From: Akkermansia sp. | GTDB lineage: Bacteria; Verrucomicrobiota; Verrucomicrobiia; Verrucomicrobiales; Akkermansiaceae | Direction of reading: 5' to 3' | DNA: 64,000 nucleotides | NCBI GenBank assembly: GCA_017937215.1 | Contig: JAGBDZ010000019.1 | Location: 1 to 64,000 of the forward strand | In this document: piece by piece, positions 15,041 through 21,893 of the stretch | Layout: each line of letters opens with the position of its first letter | Numbering within the stretch: position 1 is the first letter of the stretch | Program-made: the position numbers and the translations under genes | The notes under the pieces: generated by a model | Told to the model about the DNA's origin: nothing | Seen by the model: only the letters and a program-made list of their open reading frames with translations | Databases searched by the model: none

Positions 15041-15991
15041 ATGAGCGATAAACTGGCCATTGCGGTGGATTTTGGCGGCACGAGTATCAAGATTGGAGTG
15101 ACCCGCGGTGAGGAGCTGGTGGATAAGGCTGCCCCTCTGCCTACTCCGGAGTTTGATAGCCCGGCTTCCATTATGGCTGCAATGTGTGGCACGATGAAGG
15201 ATTTGCTGCGTAAACATCCGCAGGTTGTGGCAGTAGGTCTGGGTATGCCGGGGTGGGTGGATTTCCACAAGGGGGTGCTTTACCAGCTCACGAATGTGCC
15301 GGTGTGGAATCACCAGGTGCCGGTGCGCGAGGTGATGGAGCGAGAGCTGAATTTGCCCGTGGTGCTGGATAATGATGCCAATTGCATGGGCTATGCGGAG
15401 TGGAAACTGGGCGCGGGCAGGGGGTTGGAAAGCTTGCTCTGCCTGACCTTGGGCACGGGAATTGGCGGCTGTATCGTGGTGCACAACCGCATGCTGCGCG
15501 GCCGCAATGTTTCTGCCGCAGAGCTGGGGCAGACCAGTGTGGATTTCAAGGGGCGCGTAGGGCCGTTCGGTAATCGCGGTGCCGTGGAGGAATACATTGG
15601 TCACAACGAGTTCACGGCCGATGCCGTGGCTCGCTATGCCGAAGCCGGAGTGCATAAGACGGTGGCTGATTGCTCTCCTTATCAACTGGAACTGGCTGCC
15701 CGCGCCGGTGACCCGATTGCGCTGCAGATGTACCGCGAGTTTGCAGAGAAACTGGGCTGCCTCATTATGAATATGATGTACGCCTTTGTGCCGGAGGCCT
15801 GCATTATCGGCGGCGGGGTGGCCAAGGCCGGCGAATTGCTTTTCGACCCGCTGCGCACCTGCCTGAAAGAACAGCTTTTCCCGGTGCATTATGATAACCT
15901 GCGCCTGCTTCCTGCTCATTTCGGAGCTGATTCCGGCATTATCGGCGCCGGGCTTATGGCGGCAGATTACGCCTCCGGTGGGCTGCTGTAA
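15041..15991 (+). CDS. ROK-family kinase paralogue with altered ExGH motif
   Basis: 316 residues, closely similar to the ROK protein at 5896. VDFGGTSIKIGVT lies near residue 8 and VLDNDANCMGYAEWKLGAG near 110-128. LGTGIGGCIV is also present. The ExGH motif, whose His binds zinc in classical ROK enzymes, is AELGQ here (His to Gln), and the cysteine zinc motif is absent as in its paralogue. ATP and sugar binding look intact, but substrate choice or activity may differ. The promoter gives a leaderless message. It converges on a ROK-type regulator gene with a 6-bp gap between stop codons. Confidence 0.8.
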   Translation: MSDKLAIAVDFGGTSIKIGVTRGEELVDKAAPLPTPEFDSPASIMAAMCGTMKDLLRKHPQVVAVGLGMPGWVDFHKGVLYQLTNVPVWNHQVPVREVMERELNLPVVLDNDANCMGYAEWKLGAGRGLESLLCLTLGTGIGGCIVVHNRMLRGRNVSAAELGQTSVDFKGRVGPFGNRGAVEEYIGHNEFTADAVARYAEAGVHKTVADCSPYQLELAARAGDPIALQMYREFAEKLGCLIMNMMYAFVPEACIIGGGVAKAGELLFDPLRTCLKEQLFPVHYDNLRLLPAHFGADSGIIGAGLMAADYASGGLL

Positions 15992-15997
15992 GTTTTG

Positions 15998-16864
15998 CTA
16001 CTGGCAAGCTGCTGCGGCGAGTCGCTGGTGTTGAAGCAGCTTTTCTGCGGATATGACTTTGAATTGAAGGTGGGGGGGATTTTCGATTCCTCGCAGTTTC
16101 GTGTTCAGATTGAACTGTAGTCGGGTGATGAGTCGGGCGTTCCAGAAATCGCCATGCATCACGATGTTTGCCGGGGCCAGGGTGCAGGTGAGCAGCTGGA
16201 GCAGGCGGGCCAGCATTTCTTCCACCAGGGTGTGATCTGCGTAATCAAGTGTTTCCCATTCGGCAGGCAGAGGTAGCATGTGCAGCAGCGGGCAGGGGGT
16301 GGTGGTGCCGTGGCGGTGCAGGGCTCCCTGGGGGGGCTGCCCCCGCTGGAGCAGAAGGGTGAGGGTGTCTTCCTTGTGCTGCGACATGGCTTGTGCCAGC
16401 GAGAACTCAACCACCGCGCAATTGAACCTTTGCTCCAGGTGCATCCGTATGTCCTTGTTTATTCCCGGGGGAAGACAGATGCGTTGCAACTTGTGGCGGC
16501 GCGCTGCGGCATCCAGCCATTCATCCAGACTCTCGGCGTGCAATTGCACAAAACGTGCTCCGGATGTTTCCTTCAGGCGCCCGTGCAAATCCAGAAGCTC
16601 AAAGTTCAGCAGTGTGCAGTGCTGTTCCGGGGTGGCTGTGAAAAGCGCCACCGCGGCGTGCTGAGGGTTGAAATGGTATTCTCGCACCGGGCGTCCCCCG
16701 CCGGAGGGTACCAGGTCACCTGCGAACAGGATTCCCTCCTTTTCCAAACTTGCCACTGCGGCGTTGGTGCTTACCAGACTCAACCCCAGTGCTGCGGCTA
16801 TCTGCGGGCGCGTAGCAACGCCATGCTGCTGCATGAAAACGGTGATTCGGACTTTGGAATTCAT
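15998..16864 (-). CDS. ROK-type (NagC/Mlc-like) transcriptional regulator, degenerate effector domain
   Basis: 288 residues. The N-terminal winged helix-turn-helix (about 1-60; VATRPQIAAALGLSLVSTNAAVASLEKEGIL, then GGGRPVREYHFN) is typical of NagC/Mlc/XylR ROK regulators. The rest has roughly the ROK length pattern, but the kinase motifs (GGT, ENDAN, ExGH and zinc cysteines) are not recognisable, so it may sense a ligand differently or not at all. It converges with the ROK kinase gene, which it may control. Its own promoter carries a palindrome next to the transcription start (16872-16883), suggesting self-repression. Confidence 0.7.
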   Translation of the reverse strand: MNSKVRITVFMQQHGVATRPQIAAALGLSLVSTNAAVASLEKEGILFAGDLVPSGGGRPVREYHFNPQHAAVALFTATPEQHCTLLNFELLDLHGRLKETSGARFVQLHAESLDEWLDAAARRHKLQRICLPPGINKDIRMHLEQRFNCAVVEFSLAQAMSQHKEDTLTLLLQRGQPPQGALHRHGTTTPCPLLHMLPLPAEWETLDYADHTLVEEMLARLLQLLTCTLAPANIVMHGDFWNARLITRLQFNLNTKLRGIENPPHLQFKVISAEKLLQHQRLAAAACQ

Positions 16865-16871
16865 AACTTAA

Positions 16872-16915
16872 TAAGGCGCCTTAAGAAAGTATAGTGAATT
16901 TTCTATGAAAAGCAA
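16872..16915 (-). promoter_or_regulatory. Promoter and operator candidate of the ROK-type regulator
   Basis: On the minus strand: TTGCTT (16910-16915), 16-bp spacer, TATACT (16888-16893). Just downstream is the perfect 12-bp palindrome TAAGGCGCCTTA (16872-16883), placed over the expected start of transcription. A repressor bound there would block its own promoter. Confidence 0.6.
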
Positions 16916-16986
16916 GCAATATTTCACCGTGAGTCGATTACGGATGAATGTGGGAGGTGTGGCGGGTGGGGGAAGTGGACAAAAAC

Positions 16987-17015
16987 TCGACAGGGAAGCG
17001 GGAATCTGATAATAT
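16987..17015 (+). promoter_or_regulatory. Promoter candidate of pyrG
   Basis: TCGACA (16987-16992), 17-bp spacer, TAATAT (17010-17015), overlapping GATAAT one register earlier. It lies about 30 bp before the pyrG ATG. Confidence 0.5.
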
Positions 17016-17044
17016 TACCTTAACCACACAGAGAACAGAAGACT

Positions 17045-18658
17045 ATGAAATACATCTTTGTAACCGGCGGTGTTGTTTCCTCCCTGGGTAAAGGCCTTGC
17101 CGCAGCGTCCATCGGCACGCTGCTGGAGCATTGCGGTCTGGAGGTGACCATGCAGAAGTTTGACCCGTATCTGAACATCGACCCGGGCACGATGAGCCCC
17201 TACCAGCACGGCGAAGTTTATGTGCTGAACGATGGCGCCGAGACGGACCTGGACCTGGGGCACTACGAGCGCTTTGTGCACTGCGAGCTTTCCCGGCTGA
17301 ACAACCTGACCAGCGGCAAGGTGTTTGAGCATGTGCTGGAGAAAGAGCGCCGCGGCGACTACCTGGGCAAGACCGTGCAGTACATTCCGCACGTGACCGA
17401 TGAAATCAAGCAGCGCCTTTACGACCTGACCGAGAAGAACAAGGAATGCGACGTGATTATCACGGAAATCGGCGGCACGGTGGGCGATATCGAAGGTTTC
17501 CTGTTCCTGGAATCGCTGCGCCAGTTCAGCCAGGAGGTGGGCCGCAACAACTGCTGCTTTATTCACGTGACGCTGCTGCCCTACATCAAGGCCGCCGGCG
17601 AGACCAAGACCAAACCCACGCAGCAGAGTGTGGCCAAGCTGCGCGAGATTGGTATCCAGCCGGATATGATTGTGTGCCGCACGGAGATGGACAACCTGAC
17701 CGAGGAAGAAAAGCGCAAGATTGCCATGTTCTGCAACGTGCCGGCTTCCAACGTGGTGGCATTCTGCGACGTGAAGCACAGCATCTACGAGTGCCCCATT
17801 GACCTGGGCCGCGACAAGGTGGATCGCATCGTGACCGATGTGCTGGGCATCACAGTTCCCAAGCCCAAGATGGACGACTGGCAGAAGTTTGTGGGCCGAG
17901 TGATTCACCCCTCCCACAGCGTGCGTATTGCCGTGGTGGGCAAATACATTTCCCTGCAGGACGCCTACAAGTCCATCTACGAGAGCTTCACACACGCCGG
18001 TGCTGCCAACGACTGCCGCGTGGAAGTGGTGCGCGTGGATGCCGAGGCCCTGGGCAACGGCAGCTGCGAGGAGATGATAGGCAAGGTGGACGGCATTCTG
18101 GTGCCCGGTGGTTTCGGCGACCGTGGCGTGGAAGGCAAGATCAAGGCCGTGCAGTATGCCCGCGAGAACAATATTCCTTTCCTCGGCATCTGCCTTGGCA
18201 TGCAGGTGGCGGTCATCGAGTTTGCCCGCAACGTGCTGGGCCACGCCGATGCCAACTCCACCGAGTTCAACAAGGACAGCAGTGCCCCGGTGGTCTGCCT
18301 GCAGGAGGAGCAGAAGCACATTGAGAACATGGGCGCCACCATGCGCCTGGGGGCCTACCCGGCCCACATCAAGGCCGGCACTCTCTGCAGCAAGCTTTAC
18401 GATGGCAAGGAGATTATCTCCGAGCGTCACCGCCACCGCTACGAGTTCAACGCCGACTACCGCGCCGAGGTGGAGCAGGGCGGCATGGTGATTTCCGCTG
18501 TGAACGATGAACATGGCCTGGTGGAAGTGGTGGAGCTTCCCTCGCATCCCTTCTTCATTGCCTGCCAGTATCATCCGGAGTTCCAGAGCCGCCCGAACAG
18601 CCCGCATCCGCTGTTCTCCGGGCTGGTGGCTGCCGCGCTGGAAGCCCAGCAGGCGTAA
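17045..18658 (+). CDS. pyrG: CTP synthase
   Basis: 537 residues, full family length. It makes CTP from UTP, ATP and glutamine in the cytoplasm. The N-terminal amidoligase domain starts KYIFVTGGVVSSLGKG (phosphate-binding loop) and includes KFDPYLNIDPGTMSPYQHGEV and ITEIGGTVGDIE. The C-terminal class I glutamine amidotransferase domain has the nucleophile in GICLGMQ (about residue 380) and the His/Glu pair in YHPEF near the end. Everything looks intact. It has its own promoter and a strong terminator at 18678-18711, so it is transcribed alone. Confidence 0.97.
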   Translation: MKYIFVTGGVVSSLGKGLAAASIGTLLEHCGLEVTMQKFDPYLNIDPGTMSPYQHGEVYVLNDGAETDLDLGHYERFVHCELSRLNNLTSGKVFEHVLEKERRGDYLGKTVQYIPHVTDEIKQRLYDLTEKNKECDVIITEIGGTVGDIEGFLFLESLRQFSQEVGRNNCCFIHVTLLPYIKAAGETKTKPTQQSVAKLREIGIQPDMIVCRTEMDNLTEEEKRKIAMFCNVPASNVVAFCDVKHSIYECPIDLGRDKVDRIVTDVLGITVPKPKMDDWQKFVGRVIHPSHSVRIAVVGKYISLQDAYKSIYESFTHAGAANDCRVEVVRVDAEALGNGSCEEMIGKVDGILVPGGFGDRGVEGKIKAVQYARENNIPFLGICLGMQVAVIEFARNVLGHADANSTEFNKDSSAPVVCLQEEQKHIENMGATMRLGAYPAHIKAGTLCSKLYDGKEIISERHRHRYEFNADYRAEVEQGGMVISAVNDEHGLVEVVELPSHPFFIACQYHPEFQSRPNSPHPLFSGLVAAALEAQQA

Positions 18659-18677
18659 TCCCCTGATATCCTTTATC

Positions 18678-18711
18678 CGGCGGCGGTGCTGAAATGCCCG
18701 CCGCCGCTTTT
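18678..18711 (+). terminator. Rho-independent terminator after pyrG
   Basis: A 9-bp GC stem (CGGCGGCGG/CCGCCGCCG) followed by CTTTTT, 20 bp after the pyrG stop and 12 bp before the next start codon. Confidence 0.8.
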
Positions 18712-18722
18712 TCGCGCATACA

Positions 18723-20312
18723 ATGATTGATATACTGGTAGTTCTGGCGTATTTCTGCGCCATCTTCGGCATCGGCCTTTATGTGGGCCGCAAACAGGAA
18801 AGTCTGGAAAGCTATGCCCTGGGCAATCGCAATCTGCCCTGGTGGGCTATTCTGGCCTCTATCCTGGCGGCGGAAATCAGCGCTGCCACCTTCCTGGGCG
18901 CACCGGGCGAGGGCTTTGCCCTGCGCAATTTCACCTATGCGCAGCTGGCTATCGGCACCATTCTGGGCCGAATCATCGTGGGTCGCCTCTTCCTGAAGCC
19001 CTATTACCAGTATAACGTAGTCTCCATTTACGAGTATCTGGAGAAACGCTTCGGCCTTACCACCCGCCGCTGGGCCAGCGTCACCTTCCTCATCAGCCGT
19101 GTGCTGGCCAGTGGTACCCGCCTGTTTTTCGCCGGTATTCTGCTGGTGATTGCCTACATGATGGTGACCGGCCAGGAAAGCGCCGGGCAGGTGGAGACGG
19201 TGGTCATTTACATAGCGGCACTTACCTTTATTACGATTGCCACAGCGGTGTATACCACGCTGGGTGGGCTCAAGGCTGTGGTGTGGACGGATGTGCTCCA
19301 GGCTTCCATTCTGGCCATCTCGCTCATCACCACCATCGGGGTGCTGCTCTTCAGTATCAAGGCCGGCGGCAGCTGGGGCTCCGCCTGGGATGCCATCTGT
19401 TATCACCTGGGCAACAAGGATTACAACCCCTGCGAAATCAAGAATCTGAAGCCCTGGGCCTTCTTCGATACAGGCATCACCGGGCAGGGTATCATGCAGG
19501 ATATCAGGAATATTCTGAGCAGTGAATATACGCTGTGGAGCGCTGTGCTGGGGTCCACCTTCATCACGATGGCGACGCACGGTACCGACCAGGATATGGT
19601 GCAGCGCATGCTGGCCGCGCCGGACAGCAAGAAGGGCGCCCGCGCCGTGATTCTTTCCGGCCTCATGGATATGCCCATCGTGCTGGTGTTCATCTCCTGC
19701 GGCATGCTGCTCTTTGTCTACTTTGCGCAGAACGGCATCACCCCGCCGGAGAAGCAGATTGAGATTTTCCCCTGGTTCATCATTCACTGTCTGCCGGTCG
19801 GTGTGCGTGGCTTGCTGGTGGCGGCCCTGCTGGCCACGGCCATGGGCTCTCTCTCCACCGCGCTGAATGCTCTGGCCACCACTGCCACGCGCGACTGGTA
19901 TGTGGATGTGTTCCGCCCACAAGCCGGGCAGAGCGAGCAGCTGAGCGCCGTGCGCTGGCTCACGGTGTTCTTTGCCGTGCTGCTCATTGTGGTGGGTGCG
20001 GGCACAGCCTGGCTCACGGTGATGGACCCGACGGTGCGTATCCTGCCCATTGCGCTGGGCATTTTCGGCTATACCTATGGTTCTCTGCTGGGGGTGTTCC
20101 TGCTGGGAATGCTCACCAAGGGCAGGGGCTGCGACTGCGGCAATGTCATCGCCATGCTCTGCGGTTTTGCCGTGGTGATTCTGCTGGAAATCGGTGGGCG
20201 CCAGGGCTGGTTGCCGGCCATTGCCTTCCCCTGGCGTGTGACCGTGGGTACCCTGGCTACTTTTGCAGTGGGCTGCCTGTTCCGCACGCCGATAGTTAAA
20301 AGTGGTAAATAA
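18723..20312 (+). CDS. Sodium:solute symporter (SSS family)
   Basis: 529 residues with about 13 hydrophobic segments. The N-terminus (MIDILVVLAYFCAIFGIGLYVG) and the following ESYALGNRNLPWWAILASILAAEISAATFLGAPG are the hallmark of solute:sodium symporters. 'GGLKAVVWTDVLQ' and 'HGTDQDMVQRMLA' are further SSS signatures. These transporters import sugars, amino acids, sialic acid or similar with Na+. The form with DQDMVQR and a C-terminal helix set resembles the sugar or sialic-acid branch, but the substrate cannot be fixed. It follows the pyrG terminator by 12 bp, so its promoter must lie within or just before that hairpin. Confidence 0.9.
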   Translation: MIDILVVLAYFCAIFGIGLYVGRKQESLESYALGNRNLPWWAILASILAAEISAATFLGAPGEGFALRNFTYAQLAIGTILGRIIVGRLFLKPYYQYNVVSIYEYLEKRFGLTTRRWASVTFLISRVLASGTRLFFAGILLVIAYMMVTGQESAGQVETVVIYIAALTFITIATAVYTTLGGLKAVVWTDVLQASILAISLITTIGVLLFSIKAGGSWGSAWDAICYHLGNKDYNPCEIKNLKPWAFFDTGITGQGIMQDIRNILSSEYTLWSAVLGSTFITMATHGTDQDMVQRMLAAPDSKKGARAVILSGLMDMPIVLVFISCGMLLFVYFAQNGITPPEKQIEIFPWFIIHCLPVGVRGLLVAALLATAMGSLSTALNALATTATRDWYVDVFRPQAGQSEQLSAVRWLTVFFAVLLIVVGAGTAWLTVMDPTVRILPIALGIFGYTYGSLLGVFLLGMLTKGRGCDCGNVIAMLCGFAVVILLEIGGRQGWLPAIAFPWRVTVGTLATFAVGCLFRTPIVKSGK

Positions 20313-20315
20313 CAC

Positions 20316-20343
20316 TTGTATTTTTCAACAGATTGTGTATACT
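20316..20343 (+). promoter_or_regulatory. Leaderless-type promoter
   Basis: TTGTAT (20316-20321), 16-bp spacer, TATACT (20338-20343), then GCGCCC and ATG at 20350. This is the same -10/N6/ATG arrangement as at 15041. Confidence 0.6.
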
Positions 20344-20349
20344 GCGCCC

Positions 20350-20643
20350 ATGCCGACCGATTCAGCACCCAACTTTGAGATTCAGCGCGAAGCCCTTACG
20401 GCGGCTATCGTGGAGCTGAACAGCATGAGCCCCTGCGATGGGGTTATCATGACCACCGGTGGTGAAGTCAAGGTCGGCTACGAGAGCGATGCCGATTTCC
20501 TCTGCATGCTTATTCCCGCCGGCGTGCTGGCTCGCCAGCTCACGGCAGACGGCCTTTCCTCCTACACAGGCAAGGAACTTAAGAAATGGGCAGATGCTTA
20601 TGAGTTGGAGCCTCTCCAGACCAAGGTAAATGCCGCACGTTGA
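20350..20643 (+). CDS. Hypothetical protein (97 aa)
   Basis: Cytoplasmic-looking 97-residue protein starting MPTDSAPNFEIQREAL. The start is chosen because the promoter's -10 box ends 6 bp before it; an in-frame GTG at 20302 lies upstream of the promoter and inside the symporter's last codons. The pattern of mixed alpha/beta with 'SPCDGVIMTTGGEVKVGYE' loosely recalls roadblock/LC7-type small domains, but I do not claim homology. It is followed 19 bp later by a secreted protein gene, so the two are probably co-transcribed. Confidence 0.65.
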   Translation: MPTDSAPNFEIQREALTAAIVELNSMSPCDGVIMTTGGEVKVGYESDADFLCMLIPAGVLARQLTADGLSSYTGKELKKWADAYELEPLQTKVNAAR

Positions 20644-20662
20644 TTTCAAACCAAATACGACT

Positions 20663-21274
20663 ATGATGAAGATGAAGTACATCCTGCTGATTGCCGCCGC
20701 CATGTTCACTTTCGGTGCCCCCATGGCTGATGCCGCCCCCAAGAAGAGCAAGAAGGCCAAGGCCGCCAAGAAGGCCGCCGCCGATGATTTCGATATTTTC
20801 AGCCCCTCTGAGGCCGATGAGGCTAATGCTGTCAAAGATGCAGCTGAGGCTGAAGCTGCTGCCAAGATAGCCAAAGAGAAAGAGCGCCTGGCTGGTATGT
20901 CCGGTGAGGAGCGTCGTGAAGAGAACAAGATGCTCATGGAAGAGACCAAGTGGTATATCTCCAACCAGAAGAAGACTCTCAAGATTCTCCGCTCTGTGCG
21001 CAACGAGAAGACCGCTGCCAAGGCGGTGAAGCCCCTGGAGAAAATCTACGGCGAGGTGGAGGATACTGATGCTTCCGGCACAGTGACGGCTCTCGGTACC
21101 GTGAAAATCATGGAAGAAGAGGAAGAGAAGTTGCCTGTGCACCAGGCTTCCCGCGCCACGGCCGCTGCTCTGAACAAAGCCATCAATAAGGAACTCACCC
21201 GCATCGGTGCCCTCGGTATTGAGCACAAGAAGTTCAATGGTGTCATCAAAAACATGATTGATCAGCAGCGCTGA
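20663..21274 (+). CDS. Secreted Lys/Ala/Glu-rich protein
   Basis: 203 residues. The signal peptide (MKYILLIAAAMFTFGAPMADA) is followed by a Lys/Ala-rich patch (PKKSKKAKAAKKAAADD) and then long charged helices with coiled-coil character (ANAVKDAAEAEAAAKIAKEKERL, EEERREENKMLMEE). The start could also be the next ATG (20666) or 20672, which do not change the signal peptide. It ends just before a strong terminator (21298-21332). No known domain was seen; an envelope structural or nucleic-acid or polyanion-binding role would fit the charge pattern but is speculation. Confidence 0.7.
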   Translation: MMKMKYILLIAAAMFTFGAPMADAAPKKSKKAKAAKKAAADDFDIFSPSEADEANAVKDAAEAEAAAKIAKEKERLAGMSGEERREENKMLMEETKWYISNQKKTLKILRSVRNEKTAAKAVKPLEKIYGEVEDTDASGTVTALGTVKIMEEEEEKLPVHQASRATAAALNKAINKELTRIGALGIEHKKFNGVIKNMIDQQR

Positions 21275-21297
21275 TAGCCGCTGAAGTTAACTTGTCC

Positions 21298-21332
21298 GCG
21301 TCCTGCATCTTACGGTGCAGGACGCTTTTTTT
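21298..21332 (+). terminator. Rho-independent terminator
   Basis: A perfect 10-bp stem GCGTCCTGCA/TGCAGGACGC with an 8-nt loop and seven T residues. It ends the transcript containing the genes at 20350 and 20663. Confidence 0.9.
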
Positions 21333-21483
21333 CATGCTTCTCTCCAGGGCTTGTGTAACGAAGAAAGGCGAGATAAAAGTCTTTTTTGAAAAAAGTTTGA
21401 AATATTCAAATAAAAATCTAAGACCGGCGCGCTAGGTAAATGTATGAGGCATGAAGCCTCTGCAGAAACCTAGAACAAAGACC

Positions 21484-21747
21484 ATGAAAAAATACATTGC
21501 CAAACTCGCCGTAGTCGCTTGCGTAGCGCTATTCGCCCTGAACAGTCAATCCGAGGCCGCCAGTCTGCACATCAGTTTTGGTTCAGCCAAGGACAAGCAT
21601 TGCTGCGTACACGAGCATCGTCCTGTTGTGAAGCACCGGGTTGCGAAGCGTCATCATAACCTTTGCTGCAAGCATGATAAGATGGACAAGCGCCGCCGCC
21701 CTGTAGCCCACAATCACAAGAATGCCTGCCGCCATGGACACAGATAA
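21484..21747 (+). CDS. Small secreted His/Cys-rich protein
   Basis: 87 residues from ATG 21484 (MKKYIAKLAVVACVALFAL, signal peptide with cleavage near SEAA). The mature 60 or so residues are basic and packed with His and Cys, including two adjacent Cys pairs (KHCCVHEH and NLCCKHD) and His clusters (KRHH, HNHKNACRHGHR). This composition suggests periplasmic metal binding, such as copper, zinc or nickel sequestration. An upstream in-frame ATG at 21451 would add 11 residues without a ribosome site. A terminator-like hairpin follows. No named family recognised. Confidence 0.7.
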   Translation: MKKYIAKLAVVACVALFALNSQSEAASLHISFGSAKDKHCCVHEHRPVVKHRVAKRHHNLCCKHDKMDKRRRPVAHNHKNACRHGHR

Positions 21748-21777
21748 CACCCCAGAAGCTGCCACAGCACCAACCTG

Positions 21778-21820
21778 AATCCGCCGCAGAGCCACATGGT
21801 CTTTGTGGCGGATTTCTTTG
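21778..21820 (+). terminator. Probable terminator
   Basis: Stem AATCCGCC.../...GGCGGATT with a partly paired inner region, then TTCTTTG. It lies 30 bp after the His/Cys-rich protein gene. Confidence 0.6.
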
Positions 21821-21850
21821 TGACCTGACGGAATAGAACACACTTTGCGC

Positions 21851-21879
21851 TTGCGGGCGCGAGCACGTGCGCGTATGAT
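21851..21879 (+). promoter_or_regulatory. Promoter candidate of ftsK
   Basis: TTGCGG (21851-21856), 17-bp spacer, TATGAT (21874-21879), 14 bp before the ATG, so the leader is short (about 8 nt). Confidence 0.5.
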
Positions 21880-21893
21880 AGTGGCGCTAATCT

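Noticed and set aside
17015..18772. Long minus-strand frame opposite pyrG
   Set aside because: It is antisense to an intact CTP synthase and has the His/Val/Leu-rich composition typical of such shadows.
18555..20315. Long minus-strand frame opposite the symporter gene
   Set aside because: The plus strand codes for a full SSS transporter; the reverse frame is His/Gly/Glu-rich without domains.
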